From: Phycisphaerae bacterium
GTDB lineage: Bacteria > Planctomycetota > Phycisphaerae > Phycisphaerales > SM1A02
Direction: 5' to 3'
Assembly: GCA_002689385.1 (NCBI GenBank)
Contig: NZFX01000074.1
Location: forward strand, 37,417 to 75,105
DNA: 37,689 bases
Shown in pieces: positions 6,836-15,908 of the stretch. The notes under the pieces are model-generated. The model did no database searches and was not told the DNA's origin. It worked only from the letters and a program-made list of their open reading frames with translations. The position numbers and the translations under genes were made by a program. Positions within the stretch are counted from its first letter, which is position 1. The number at the start of each line of letters is the position of its first letter.

Positions 6836-8599
6836 TTAGTTGATTGATGCATCCTGCATTGATTTAGCGGTATCTGAATCGGCCATGTCGCTATGACACG
6901 AGGCCTTGCCCTGCGTTGTCATTGCCACATTGCCCTTCACTTTTGAAGCTAGCTTATGCACTTCTTCAGGGGTAAGCACGCCGCGGTGTTCAAGAATTTC
7001 TTTTTGTTCGATGGTAAGCGCAGCGGATATCTTCGGTTTATCCCATGCATAGTTTTCATCTTTACCTGAAGCAAACTCCTGAATTTCTTTACTAATTCGA
7101 ACGCTGCACCAATCATGACCACACATTGCACAGAAATCGGTATCAACATCCATATCCTCATCGTGCATAGCGCGAGCAAAGTCGGGATCAAAACTTAAAT
7201 CAAAATGCTTTTGCCAATTTAATGCTGCACGTGCTTTTGTAAGCTCGTCATCGTTGTTGCGACTTCCCGGAATTCCAAGTGCGATGTCGGCGCTGTGCGC
7301 AGAAATTTTGTACGCGACACACCCCTGTTTTACATCATCTTTCTTTGGCAAACCAAGATGTTCTTTCGGCGTGACATAACAAAGCATCGATGCGCCGTGG
7401 TACGCCGCTGCAGTTGCACCAATGCAACTTGTAATGTGATCGTAACCTGGGAACATATCTGTCACTAACGGCCCAAGTACATAGAACGGTGCGCCATGAC
7501 AAAGCGACCGTTGCAACTTCATGTTGTATTCAATTTGATCAAACGAAACATGACCCGGGCCTTCAACCATAACCTGCACGCCCTTTGCCCACGCGCGCTC
7601 GGTCAATTCACCAAGTACTTCTAGTTCGCGAATCTGTGCTTCGTCAGTTGCGTCCGCAAGACCACCCGGTCGTAATCCATCGCCTAATGAAAACGAAACA
7701 TCATATTGTCGCATCAAATCACAAATATCATCAAAGCAATCGTACATTGGGTTTTGCTTATTGTGGTGAATCATCCACTTTGCAAGAAGTGAACCGCCGC
7801 GTGAAACTATGCCAATCAACCTGTCTTTAATATATGGAATGTGTTCATGAAGAACGCCCGCGTGAATCGTAAAATAATCCACGCCTTGCTTGGCTTGATT
7901 TTCAAGTTCATCCATAATCATTGTCGGTGTTAAATCTTCAATCTTTTTATCGATGATCATTGAATAAATCGGAACTGTCCCAATCGGCGCTGTTGACCCT
8001 TGGATAATCGCTTGGCGACACGCGTTTAAATCTCCGCCTGTTGATAAGTCCATCACTGTGTCAGCGCCCCACTTCAATGACCATTGCAATTTTTCCAGTT
8101 CTTCTTCGATACCAGAAGAGACCGGCGATGCGCCCATGTTTGCGTTCACCTTCGTCAACGAAGCACGACCAATTGCCATTGGGTCCAAATCCATCGCAAG
8201 GTGAACAATGTTTGCTGGAATGATGAGGCGTCCAGAAGCAACTTCATCTCGAATTTGTTCTGCAGTAAGGTGCCGTTCGCGCTGGGCGACTCGTGTCATT
8301 TCAGGAGTAATTATGCCGACGCGTGCATGTTCAAGTTGTGTTATGGGTGAAAATGTGTTGCTTTCTGGAGTTCCGGGGGATCCTGGTGCGGGAGCAAAAT
8401 CCCACGCGGTTTTATCCGAAGGAGTTGGCATTCCGGGAGTATCTGGTGAACTAAAAGTCGTCGGACCGCCGATGTTTGATTGAAGCGCAAAGCTTCCTGG
8501 CGCTGTGCCTTGCTTGTCTGCGGATGGATTGTCCGCGCCGTGCATGGGCATAATGTGTTCTTGAAGTCCGACTTTTATGTTTGTATCTTTCATCCCCAT
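6836..8599 (-). CDS. thiC: Phosphomethylpyrimidine synthase ThiC
   Basis: 587 aa. A radical-SAM enzyme that rearranges aminoimidazole ribotide into the hydroxymethylpyrimidine phosphate of thiamine. The radical [4Fe-4S] cluster motif CxxCxxxxC is at C490, C493 and C498 (CAMCGHDWC). Other core signatures are VNANMGASP (151-159), [11 protein letters not shown] (180-190), [16 protein letters not shown] (304-319) and VMVEGPGHV (343-351). Residues about 20-85 are a Pro/Gly/Ser-rich, poorly conserved stretch. An in-frame ATG at 8593 is an alternative start. It diverges from the lipoprotein gene with only 32 bp between starts, and I could not find a TPP riboswitch on its 5' side. Confidence 0.97.
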   Translation of the reverse strand: MGMKDTNIKVGLQEHIMPMHGADNPSADKQGTAPGSFALQSNIGGPTTFSSPDTPGMPTPSDKTAWDFAPAPGSPGTPESNTFSPITQLEHARVGIITPEMTRVAQRERHLTAEQIRDEVASGRLIIPANIVHLAMDLDPMAIGRASLTKVNANMGASPVSSGIEEELEKLQWSLKWGADTVMDLSTGGDLNACRQAIIQGSTAPIGTVPIYSMIIDKKIEDLTPTMIMDELENQAKQGVDYFTIHAGVLHEHIPYIKDRLIGIVSRGGSLLAKWMIHHNKQNPMYDCFDDICDLMRQYDVSFSLGDGLRPGGLADATDEAQIRELEVLGELTERAWAKGVQVMVEGPGHVSFDQIEYNMKLQRSLCHGAPFYVLGPLVTDMFPGYDHITSCIGATAAAYHGASMLCYVTPKEHLGLPKKDDVKQGCVAYKISAHSADIALGIPGSRNNDDELTKARAALNWQKHFDLSFDPDFARAMHDEDMDVDTDFCAMCGHDWCSVRISKEIQEFASGKDENYAWDKPKISAALTIEQKEILEHRGVLTPEEVHKLASKVKGNVAMTTQGKASCHSDMADSDTAKSMQDASIN

Positions 8600-8631
8600 A
8601 TTCTACCTTCGCTACAATCCATAATGACCCT

Positions 8632-9387
8632 ATGAAAAAAATATGTTTCATCGCAATACTCGCCCTCGCTGGATGTCAATCACAGCACATTGTCCACTTT
8701 GCCAACGCCAACCTTGCCACGCAAGGGCCTGTAGAAATCAACGTTGAATCGTTCCGTGGAAATATCAGTATTATTGCTGACCCTACCGTAGCAGGCACGG
8801 TGGTTACAGCAAAACAAGTCGAAGAACACGCAAATGGTCTACCAACTGCAGAACCAAAAATGCAGTGCACGACTAAAATCGAAATGGGTGACAACGGGCA
8901 AATTGTGCATGTTGTCGCAACTAGCAGTAATGATGTATTGCAGCTAGTACATGCTGATATTGTTGTCCGATCAAATCTTATTCATGATGTTTATGTGACG
9001 ACCACAAAAGGCGATGTCACTCTACTTGGTGTTTCAGGAGCCATCACCGTGCACACCAACGATGGTGATGTCCGCTTGGTCACACCTCGGGTGATTAATC
9101 AAGATGTAACAATTGAAAACCGTCGCGGGAATATTGTTTATCGCGTTCGGGGCGAATCCTCTGGGATGATTGATGCTCAGGCAATAAATGGTGACGCTTC
9201 CCTTGACGTGCGTCATGGAGAAGCAACTATTCTTCCTGGTTCAACAGGAGACCACCTAGTGGCAAAAGTTAATGGGGGCATAAACAACATCAACATGCGC
9301 ACGGTGGACGGAAACATACACATCGCTGTCGTTGCCGATCCCATTGGAAGCGAACCCCTCTTTGGCACGGATTGGATTTCTTGGTAA
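8632..9387 (+). CDS. Lipoprotein with adhesin-like beta-solenoid (DUF4097-like)
   Basis: 251 aa from the ATG at 8632; the frame open to 8581 overlaps thiC and is not used. The N-terminus MKKICFIAILALAGC is a lipoprotein signal with lipobox LAGC (Cys15), so the protein should be anchored in the membrane on the periplasmic side. The rest is short beta repeats of the type TTTKGDVTLLGVSGAITVHT, NDGDVRLV, NRRGNIVYRV, VDGNIHIAV, as in DUF4097 putative-adhesin domains. Function unknown. A TACAAT -10-like box at 8613-8618 lies in the short divergent spacer. rlmE follows after 6 bp. Confidence 0.7.
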   Translation: MKKICFIAILALAGCQSQHIVHFANANLATQGPVEINVESFRGNISIIADPTVAGTVVTAKQVEEHANGLPTAEPKMQCTTKIEMGDNGQIVHVVATSSNDVLQLVHADIVVRSNLIHDVYVTTTKGDVTLLGVSGAITVHTNDGDVRLVTPRVINQDVTIENRRGNIVYRVRGESSGMIDAQAINGDASLDVRHGEATILPGSTGDHLVAKVNGGINNINMRTVDGNIHIAVVADPIGSEPLFGTDWISW

Positions 9388-9393
9388 CGCCGT

Positions 9394-10053
9394 ATGTCTG
9401 CACAACGAGAATTACACGATTTCTTTTTTAAAGAAGCGAAGCGCAAGGGCTATCGTAGCCGCGCGGCATATAAATTGTCTGAAATCGCTGACAAACGAAA
9501 CGTTTTACAGAAAGGTGACGTTGTGTTGGATTTGGGCGCCGCGCCTGGAAGTTGGTTGCAGGTTGTCTCGGAACGAATCGGCGAACACGGCAAGGTTGTT
9601 GGTGTGGATCTAAAGGAAATCGAAGAGGGGTTGCCCTTCAACGTCGTTACGATACAGGAAGATGTCACACTTTTAACAACCGAAGTTCTTTCCTCTATTT
9701 TAGGGAGCAACTTCCGTGGTTTCGATTCCATCCTCAGTGACATGGCGCCAAGCACAACGGGTACAAAAACTGTTGACCACCACGGTTCGGTTAATCTTTG
9801 CCATACTGCACTCGATTTGTCTGCGAAGTTGTTAAAGCCGCATGGTAATCTCGTGATGAAAGTGCTCGAAGGCGAAGCATATCCAGAGCTTTTAAAACGT
9901 AGCGCAAACTGTTTTGAATCGGCAAAAGGGTATAAGCCAAAAGCTTCGCGAGCCATTTCCACCGAAATGTTTATAGTCTGCCTCGACCGCAACGAAGACA
10001 TGCCCAAGCCGCTTAAGCCTGCACCTGCTCCCCCCACCACTGGATGGAATTAA
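9394..10053 (+). CDS. rlmE: 23S rRNA 2'-O-methyltransferase RlmE (FtsJ/RrmJ)
   Basis: 219 aa. Methylates the 2'-OH of a uridine in the 23S rRNA A-loop (U2552 in E. coli numbering). The K-D-K-E catalytic tetrad is visible: K27 (SRAAYKL), D116 (LSDMAPS), K156 (VMKVLEG) and E191 (STEMFIV). The SAM motif LDLGAAPGSW is at 45-54. The C-terminal tail is a short Pro-rich stretch (about 204-216). It follows the lipoprotein gene by 6 bp and may be co-transcribed with it. Confidence 0.95.
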   Translation: MSAQRELHDFFFKEAKRKGYRSRAAYKLSEIADKRNVLQKGDVVLDLGAAPGSWLQVVSERIGEHGKVVGVDLKEIEEGLPFNVVTIQEDVTLLTTEVLSSILGSNFRGFDSILSDMAPSTTGTKTVDHHGSVNLCHTALDLSAKLLKPHGNLVMKVLEGEAYPELLKRSANCFESAKGYKPKASRAISTEMFIVCLDRNEDMPKPLKPAPAPPTTGWN

Positions 10054-10069
10054 TCTACCCGCGGTAGAT
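10053..10069. repeat. 7-bp inverted repeat at the rlmE stop
   Basis: ATCTACC and GGTAGAT flank CGC, starting within the TAA stop. No T run follows, so it is only a weak hairpin at the mRNA end. Confidence 0.45.
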
Positions 10070-10147
10070 AAACGAAAGCAAAAACTACGTCGTACTCGTC
10101 GTTGATATATTTTTTGTGCTTGGCACACGCTATTACTTGAGTAGCTT

Positions 10148-10219
10148 CCCTGAGTTTTAAAGGGGTGTTGAAGCTGTGCGGCGCTGTGATTAAGGGCAAA
10201 CTTAACTCGGGGGTTTTTT
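10148..10219 (+). ncRNA. Possible small structured RNA or long-stem terminator
   Basis: CCCTGAGTT (10148-10156) pairs with AACTCGGGG (10204-10212; one G-U pair) and six T follow (10214-10219). About 47 nt of GC-mixed sequence lies between the arms, with a further AAG/CTT pairing next to the stem. This is too long a loop for a plain terminator, so a terminator-ended small RNA is possible, though simple termination of rlmE is also possible. I do not recognise an RNA family and no convincing promoter is visible. Confidence 0.4.
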
Positions 10220-10301
10220 AAAAACTTCAAAAACGTGCTACGCTTTGTATGGAAAAAGAGGAAGCGCGATCGGGGTTATGTCATACTCGACAATGTGTGC
10301 A

Positions 10302-11225
10302 TCACCAACCACGTTCTTTTTCATACGCTTCTCGTTTTTTGCGGATGCGATCCTGACGGCCCTCTTGATCACCTTCATACTTCAATGACCACTCACTATC
10401 TGATGCAAACTCCAAAAGAGCACGTCCAAATGAGGTTAGAATCCAAATCCACGGAAACATAAGTGCAACTCCAAAGAACCAATAAAGTGCTGGTGGAATA
10501 CTATCGCCTTGGTCAATTGAAATTCGTTTCCACGGAGCAATAAACACAATCAGCCCAATAGACAAGATTGCAAATGCTGTAACGTTGCATTTCTTCGCGG
10601 AAAAATCTAGCCCAAGGCGCAGTGCAAGGTCATGCAACCAAAACGCCAACCCCGCCAAACCTAAGCCCCCTACTGCGTGAATATAAAAAGGCACGTCGCA
10701 CTGTTTGATGTTCCCGCCGAATGTTACGTCTTCGGCTGGCAAGTAAAAAACAAACCACACCACATACCCAATTGCCCAGCACCACTGCGAAAACGGAATC
10801 CATTTTCGTATCAATCGGTAGATTGGTGGCATCGCATTATCTACACTCGCCGGCATCATGCCGACAACAACAGTTGGCCATAACAACGACATGCCAAACA
10901 GAGCAACGCGGTAGAGCGGAATTGAAATTATTGCAAACATCACCAAAAACTGCAAAAAGCCGAGACCAAAAACAAACAAGGCCGCAATACGCATCCAATA
11001 TTTGGCTCGCAAGCGAATGTCTGGGACTACTTCAAGACCCTTGACGGCAACGTTTGCGTCAATCATTTTAAGAAATTTACTTGATGGTTTTTCTAGTACA
11101 TCAACACTAGACGAAGATGTCGCTGAACCTCTTGACTCGCCGCACTCCGGACAAAGGGCGCTCAATGCAAGACCTTGCAAGTCATATCCGCAATGTGAAC
11201 ATATAATCGGCTCTTCAGTTTGCAT
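10302..11225 (-). CDS. Zinc-ribbon multi-pass membrane protein
   Basis: 307 aa from the ATG at 11225. Longer in-frame starts run back through the remnant gene upstream and are not favoured. The N-terminus carries a zinc ribbon: CSHCGYDLQG (about 9-18) and CPECGE (about 25-30), a type frequent in planctomycete membrane proteins. A Ser-rich linker and a soluble segment follow, then roughly six hydrophobic helices (for example IAALFVFGLGFLQFLVMFAI and FAILSIGLIVFIAPW). It ends in a basic, charged tail (RQDRIRKKREAYEKERGW). Function unknown. It is the last gene of the purL-purQ direction. Confidence 0.65.
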   Translation of the reverse strand: MQTEEPIICSHCGYDLQGLALSALCPECGESRGSATSSSSVDVLEKPSSKFLKMIDANVAVKGLEVVPDIRLRAKYWMRIAALFVFGLGFLQFLVMFAIISIPLYRVALFGMSLLWPTVVVGMMPASVDNAMPPIYRLIRKWIPFSQWCWAIGYVVWFVFYLPAEDVTFGGNIKQCDVPFYIHAVGGLGLAGLAFWLHDLALRLGLDFSAKKCNVTAFAILSIGLIVFIAPWKRISIDQGDSIPPALYWFFGVALMFPWIWILTSFGRALLEFASDSEWSLKYEGDQEGRQDRIRKKREAYEKERGW

Positions 11226-11397
11226 CCATGTACAACCGTGCGTGATTTTTTGGCGTGCCCGCAATTCCCCAGTGGTGTCGTGATGCATGCGCCACGTGGA
11301 CCATTGTTTCGTCTTGTTCTGCTGTTCGTTGTTTGTTATCAAGTAACGACCAAGTTTGGTTAAACAAATCAACTGCAGGTTGATGGTGATCTGTCAT
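11215..11397 (-). pseudogene. Truncated remnant of a conserved small protein (60 aa)
   Basis: The ATG at 11397 overlaps the purQ stop as ATGA, a coupled-start arrangement. The product reads FNQTWSLLDNKQRTAEQDE, then MVHVAHASRHHWGIAGTPKN, then stops shortly after (HARLYMDAN). I recall a conserved bacterial family of about 130-160 aa with the pattern WxLLDxPxRTxxEDxxMxHAAHASRxHWxxxGTPxNxARGEW, so this appears to be the N-terminal part only, with the remainder gone. Its end overlaps the zinc-ribbon gene by 11 bp. That memory of the family is the only basis for calling it truncated. Confidence 0.5.
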
Positions 11398-12218
11398 ACT
11401 GATTGTTCAACACGGTTTTGTGTTTTGTTTTTTGTAACATGTTGCACTGCATTTTTAAACATTTGCAAACCGAGTGGATCGCCCTGTTGTTCTTCGTTTG
11501 ACAGCCGTGTCCATGTTGGATGTTGGGTCCATCGGAGGAAGCGTTCTGGGTGTGGCATCAAACCCAACACCAAACCGCTTGCGTCGCAAATGCCCATAAC
11601 ATCGCCAACCGAGCCATTTGGGTTATTGTTTGCACCGTATCTGCACGCAACTCGTCCACTACTTTCAATGTCTTGCATGACTGCGTGGTTCGCAGGCACA
11701 AACCTGCCCTCGCCATGAGCGATTGGGATTAAGGAAGTTGCAGGTGTAGAATTTATATTTTTTGTCCAGATGCACCGTGTGTTTGTTGGCACTTGAAACT
11801 GCACCCACTTGTCAATAAAACGGGCTGATTCATTTTGAGCAAGTGCGACCGTTGGAGCTGGAGCAGAGCCACACCAATCACCGCCTGGGAGTGGCCCTGG
11901 CAATAACCCTAACTGCACCGCTATTTGAAAACCATTGCAGGGTGCAATCATAGGGACCCCGCGACGAAGCGCTTCAATAAATTTCGGGTACAACGTTTTG
12001 CGCATCAGGTTTGCCATGATGCGACCAGCTGCAATAGAATCGCCGTAACTGAACCCGCCTGGCAATCCAATCAAATCTGCTTCATCAATAATGGCTGGGT
12101 TTTCTAAAAGCTCGTTTATGTGTACTGACCAGGGCGTTGCTCCAGCGAGCGCAAAACCTTCTGCAAGTTCAAGGTCGCAATTAATTCCTGGCGCTGTAAT
12201 GACGAGTGCTTTTGCCAT
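11394..12218 (-). CDS. purQ: Phosphoribosylformylglycinamidine synthase subunit PurQ
   Basis: 274 aa. The glutamine amidotransferase partner of PurL; it releases ammonia for the fourth step of purine synthesis. Class I amidotransferase triad: Cys94 (APCNGFQ), His223 and Glu225 (LMPHPER). LPGGFSYGDSIAAGRI (52-67) is typical of PurQ. It is longer than Bacillus PurQ (about 227 aa), with a C-terminal extension past residue 230. It starts one base after the purL stop, so the two are translated together. Confidence 0.95.
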   Translation of the reverse strand: MAKALVITAPGINCDLELAEGFALAGATPWSVHINELLENPAIIDEADLIGLPGGFSYGDSIAAGRIMANLMRKTLYPKFIEALRRGVPMIAPCNGFQIAVQLGLLPGPLPGGDWCGSAPAPTVALAQNESARFIDKWVQFQVPTNTRCIWTKNINSTPATSLIPIAHGEGRFVPANHAVMQDIESSGRVACRYGANNNPNGSVGDVMGICDASGLVLGLMPHPERFLRWTQHPTWTRLSNEEQQGDPLGLQMFKNAVQHVTKNKTQNRVEQSV

Positions 12219-12219
12219 G

Positions 12220-15081
12220 TTAAATCACCATACCTGTCATCCAACCGCGACATAAATCTTCAAGTAGCCAAGAAGCGTCACCGAAGGTCATTTTATTCGA
12301 GTCATTAAACGCACCAATGATTTCGCACGGAATACCTGCAAAGTGTTGCTCCACTTGCGCACGTTTGTCTGGGTGAATTTCTAGTAAGTAACGTGATGGA
12401 GTTTCAGAAAAACAAAGCGATTCATCAAATCGCAAGTCTAGGCCAAGTTCACCACCAAACGCCATCTCTGCCGCAGAAACTAATACGCCACCTTCGCTGC
12501 AATCGTGTGCCGAAGTTACAAGCCCTGAGTTGATTGCTTCAAAGACACGTGTTGCGTTGCGCGGGCCGTCTGTTAATGAAACTGTGGGTAACTCCTGATC
12601 ACATTCTGTGTTTGGGTCAACAAGTAAAACATGGGAACCGCCCATTGCTGAATTCGTCTCACCAACCAAAACCAATAAGTTGCCGGCGGCTTTCGCATCC
12701 ATTGTGACACAGGTTGCAATATCATCCACTATGCCAAAACCAGAAATTAACATCGTTGGTGGTATGTAAATTGTTTCGCCAGATTCAGTCGTGAACTGGT
12801 TGTTCAGCGAATCTTTACCTGAGATAAAGGGTGTGCCGTACGCTTTTGCTGCGTCGTAACAACCGTGTGAACAACGAACAAGCCGGCCCAAACTCTCTTC
12901 ATCTTTCACACCAGGCCAACAGTAATTATCAAGTATTGCAATGGTTGATGGGTCGCCACCAACACACACAATATTGCGAACACACTCGTCAATAGCCGCC
13001 GTTGCAATGACATACGGGTCATCTGCTAGGGCCGTTGCTAATCCGTTTCCGATTGCAAGCCCCTTTGTTGAACCACGAACCGGCGTAATGACCGCTGCGT
13101 CAGATGGTGCACTCCCCGAAGGACCTACAAATGGTCTGATGACGCTTCTGCCTTGCACTTCATGATCGTACTGTTGCACAATGGACTGTTTGGATGCAAT
13201 ATTTGGGTGCGCGAGAAGTTTTGGCAACATTGTTTGCACGTCTATTAAATTTGTGCCTGATTTTTTTAGTTCTGGTTTGTTCCAACGCGCAACTCTCGTT
13301 GCACCATGCCAGCCATCATGCAAGAAGTGCATGTCAATTTTACCAACAGTTTCGCCAGCGTATTGAAGAATAAGTTCTTTTCCGGGGGTACCAAACTCAC
13401 CAAGGTCGCATAGTTCTGCGTCGTGCCTGTCGCATATTTCCTGGATTGCTTTGACATTTTCTGGGGGCACGGACAAGACCATTCGTTCTTGCGCTTCGCT
13501 AATCCAAATTTCAGAAGGAGTCAAACCCTTATATTTAAGGGGCGCGTTTTCAAGATAAACCGTCGCGCCGATTTTTTCGCCCATTTCGCCAACTGCGCTA
13601 GAAAAACCTCCAGCGCCGCAATCGGTAATTGCACTAAAGAGGCAACCCGCCTTATGGTCGCGTGCTTCGAGAATTGCGTCGAGCGCTTTCTTCTCGGTAA
13701 TTGGATTTCCGATTTGAACCGCGTGTGAAAATTCGTCTGCATGTGTGTCTGTTAGTTCGGCAGAGGAAAATGTTGCGCCGTGAATTCCATCGCGGCCAGT
13801 TTGGCCACCGATAACGATTATTCGGTCGCCCTGCGCTGCATCGCCTTCGATGCGATCGATTGGCATGACGCCAACACAACCGCAGTAGACCAAGGGATTC
13901 CCTGCGTAATTGTTGTCAAAAGAAACACCGCCGTTTACCGTTGGAATGCCCATGCGATTTCCATAGTCACGCACCCCGCGAACAACTTCACCAAGCACAC
14001 GCCTTGATGGCAAGCAGCCTTCAGGGGGTTCATTGTCAAAATGTGCTACACAGAACGTGTCCGTTGCTGCAATTGGTCGAGCGGCTAAGCCTGTACCCAT
14101 GATGTCGCGGATGCAACCACCGATACCTGTTGCCGCCCCGCCGTACGGCTCAAGCGCAGATGGATGATTGTGTGTTTCAACTTTAAAACAAACTGCGTGC
14201 TTATCATCAAACTTTACGATGCCTGCGTTGTCAACAAACACGCTCAAACACCAGTCGACTGATTCTTCCATCAACTCAAATGTTGCTGCTGCAACTGTTG
14301 CTTTTAGCAAGTTGTGTATTGTAACTGTGCCGTCTTCGTGTTCTTCGTGGTGGGGACGATTCGTTGCGTTTGGGCCTTCATACCGAATGGTTGCCTTTAA
14401 TGTTTTATGTACGCAGTGCTCTGACCACGTTTGCGCAAGTGTTTCAAGTTCAATCTCGCGTGGCTCACGACCAATTGTTTTGTAGTGCTCCTGAATGCCT
14501 TGCATTTCCTCGAGATCAAGGAACAAATGGGAATCACGTGACATCGTTTCGAGCTGGCTGTCCGAAAGAGTACTAATCGGAATTTCTGGCACGTGCATGT
14601 CTTGCGCGTGCCCATACTTAAACTCTTTTGGATGGTACGGCGACGTGTGAACTTCATGCACGACGGTGTTTGCAAAACAACGTTTTGCAAGCTCACTTGC
14701 TTCGTCACATGTGGCGCCTTGAAAATCAAAACGGCGGCCTGTTTGTACTTGTACTTTTGTCCCGAGCAATCGTTCAATTGCACGCTCTACAGCTTGTGCT
14801 TCTGGGTCCATCACGCCGGGTTGCGGGTGCACTTCAATCATCGAATCAGCACGAAGATCGGCCGAACCTATGTGAGCACATTCGGTGACTGGATTGCACA
14901 GCAATTCAGTTGCAATCTTAGAAACAGACTCGCTATCCAGCTTGCCTTGGACAAGGTATATCGATGTGGTTTCTATTGCTTTTGGTGAAAACCCCAACTG
15001 CTTCGCTTGGTGTAAAGCAGCACGCCCGCCAGTGTCTACTATTCCGGGCGCGGGAGTTACTTCAATACGAAACACTGTCAT
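12220..15081 (-). CDS. purL: Phosphoribosylformylglycinamidine synthase PurL with N-terminal PurS-like domains
   Basis: 953 aa. Makes formylglycinamidine ribotide from FGAR using ATP and ammonia from PurQ. Small-type PurL is about 740 aa and needs a separate PurS. Here about 170 residues precede the catalytic part. They contain two PurS-like units: FRIEVTPAPGIVDTGG (4-19) and MIEVHPQPGVMDPEAQAVER (81-100). PurL signatures follow: TWSEHCVHKT (218-227), VETHNHPSALEPYGGAATGI (301-320), and in the second half PVRGSTKGLAIGNG, ISGKDSLNNQF and SAHDCSEGGVL. A fused PurS explains why no purS gene is seen. The gene diverges from rnhA. Confidence 0.95.
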   Translation of the reverse strand: MTVFRIEVTPAPGIVDTGGRAALHQAKQLGFSPKAIETTSIYLVQGKLDSESVSKIATELLCNPVTECAHIGSADLRADSMIEVHPQPGVMDPEAQAVERAIERLLGTKVQVQTGRRFDFQGATCDEASELAKRCFANTVVHEVHTSPYHPKEFKYGHAQDMHVPEIPISTLSDSQLETMSRDSHLFLDLEEMQGIQEHYKTIGREPREIELETLAQTWSEHCVHKTLKATIRYEGPNATNRPHHEEHEDGTVTIHNLLKATVAAATFELMEESVDWCLSVFVDNAGIVKFDDKHAVCFKVETHNHPSALEPYGGAATGIGGCIRDIMGTGLAARPIAATDTFCVAHFDNEPPEGCLPSRRVLGEVVRGVRDYGNRMGIPTVNGGVSFDNNYAGNPLVYCGCVGVMPIDRIEGDAAQGDRIIVIGGQTGRDGIHGATFSSAELTDTHADEFSHAVQIGNPITEKKALDAILEARDHKAGCLFSAITDCGAGGFSSAVGEMGEKIGATVYLENAPLKYKGLTPSEIWISEAQERMVLSVPPENVKAIQEICDRHDAELCDLGEFGTPGKELILQYAGETVGKIDMHFLHDGWHGATRVARWNKPELKKSGTNLIDVQTMLPKLLAHPNIASKQSIVQQYDHEVQGRSVIRPFVGPSGSAPSDAAVITPVRGSTKGLAIGNGLATALADDPYVIATAAIDECVRNIVCVGGDPSTIAILDNYCWPGVKDEESLGRLVRCSHGCYDAAKAYGTPFISGKDSLNNQFTTESGETIYIPPTMLISGFGIVDDIATCVTMDAKAAGNLLVLVGETNSAMGGSHVLLVDPNTECDQELPTVSLTDGPRNATRVFEAINSGLVTSAHDCSEGGVLVSAAEMAFGGELGLDLRFDESLCFSETPSRYLLEIHPDKRAQVEQHFAGIPCEIIGAFNDSNKMTFGDASWLLEDLCRGWMTGMVI

Positions 15082-15128
15082 AATATGTGTAGGGTATCAG
15101 AGGTGGAACGGACGATAATGTGTTTAGT

Positions 15129-15578
15129 ATGTCGAATCTTCCAACTTTTCTCCTGTTCACCGACGGCGCGTGTTTGGGTAATCCAGGGCCCGGTGGTTGG
15201 GCGTATATTTTACGTGACTGCGATGGAAACGAGGTCGTCGGCAGTGGAAGCCAACATGATACGACGAACCAAAAAATGGAAGTAACCGCCGTGCTTCGTG
15301 CGCTCGAATCTCTTACCCAAGCGTCAGCCGTAGAGATTCACTCGGACAGCCAATATGTAACCAAGGGTTTAATGGAGTGGATGGATGGGTGGATCAAAAA
15401 GGGTTGGATAAATGCTGCAAAGAAACCCGTCGCAAACCAAGATTTATGGAAGCCCCTTGCAGAGTTACGCCAGAAGCACACAATCACCACTAACTGGGTA
15501 AAGGGACACGCTGGGCACCCTGAAAATGAGCGTTGCGATACGATTGCTTCTGCTGAGGCAGAAAAACTCTCGCAATAA
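15129..15578 (+). CDS. rnhA: Ribonuclease HI
   Basis: 149 aa from the ATG at 15129; a GTG at 15120 in frame is the alternative start. Degrades the RNA strand of RNA-DNA hybrids. The four carboxylates are present: D12 (FTDGACLGNPGPGGW), E51 (NQKMEVTAVLRALE), D73 (HSDSQYV) and D137 (ERCDTIA). The handle-region WIKKGWINAAKKPVANQDLW and the loop WVKGHAGHPENE with its His are also intact. It ends before a 356-bp non-coding stretch. Confidence 0.97.
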   Translation: MSNLPTFLLFTDGACLGNPGPGGWAYILRDCDGNEVVGSGSQHDTTNQKMEVTAVLRALESLTQASAVEIHSDSQYVTKGLMEWMDGWIKKGWINAAKKPVANQDLWKPLAELRQKHTITTNWVKGHAGHPENERCDTIASAEAEKLSQ

Positions 15579-15657
15579 TACTTGGGAAGTACTACGATTG
15601 AGCAATGAAATATCTCGGCAACCTTCTTTCGCTCGTCACCCTCTTGGTAATTTTTTT

Positions 15658-15688
15658 CTTTTTTAAAGTGACTGCCACTTTAAAAAAG
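15658..15688. repeat. Perfect 13-bp palindromic hairpin (REP-like)
   Basis: CTTTTTTAAAGTG (15658-15670), loop ACTGC, CACTTTAAAAAAG (15676-15688). Pairing can extend outward by a G-U pair and further A-T pairs to about 15652-15694. It has no T run after the stem on either strand, so it is not a normal terminator. Confidence 0.8.
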
Positions 15689-15855
15689 GAAAAATCATTA
15701 TGTGAAACCGTGATTAGAACACTTTTATCGGGGTTTACGCCCTGTAAAGAGAGACTTCCCTTTGTTTGGAAACTATTTCGGGAGGGGAGTCAGACCTCCT
15801 TTGCATGAACCGATGTATTATCGGACTGTGAATGGTGTGTGGAATCTCTTTAGGG

Positions 15856-15883
15856 TTGAAGGAATTCTCAATAATGGTATGAT
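15856..15883 (+). promoter_or_regulatory. Predicted sigma70-type promoter of rpsL-rpsG
   Basis: TTGAAG (15856-15861) and TATGAT (15878-15883) with a 16-bp spacer. The expected start, near 15890, gives a leader of about 45 nt before rpsL. Confidence 0.65.
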
Positions 15884-15890
15884 GCGTGGC

Positions 15891-15908
15891 TCGCCTGACG
15901 GAAGGCGA
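15891..15908 (+). promoter_or_regulatory. 5'-leader hairpin of rpsL
   Basis: TCGCCT (15891-15896) pairs with AGGCGA (15903-15908) around GACGGA. It sits at the predicted 5' end of the transcript, 26 bp before the rpsL start. Confidence 0.5.

Noticed and set aside
8600-8900. TPP riboswitch upstream of thiC
   Set aside because: Only 32 bp separate thiC from the divergent lipoprotein start, and I found no thi-box-like pattern (CTGAGA ... ACCTGA) on the minus strand.
9450-10040. 196-aa minus-strand frame inside rlmE
   Set aside because: It lies wholly antisense to a well-conserved rlmE with all catalytic residues.
10302-11372. Longer start for the zinc-ribbon membrane protein
   Set aside because: The extra 49 residues overlap the remnant gene that starts at the purQ stop, and the zinc ribbon begins just after the ATG at 11225.
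15605-15808. 67-aa frame between rnhA and rpsL
   Set aside because: It translates the perfect palindrome at 15658-15688 into a hydrophobic FFFF-type stretch and has no supporting signals.
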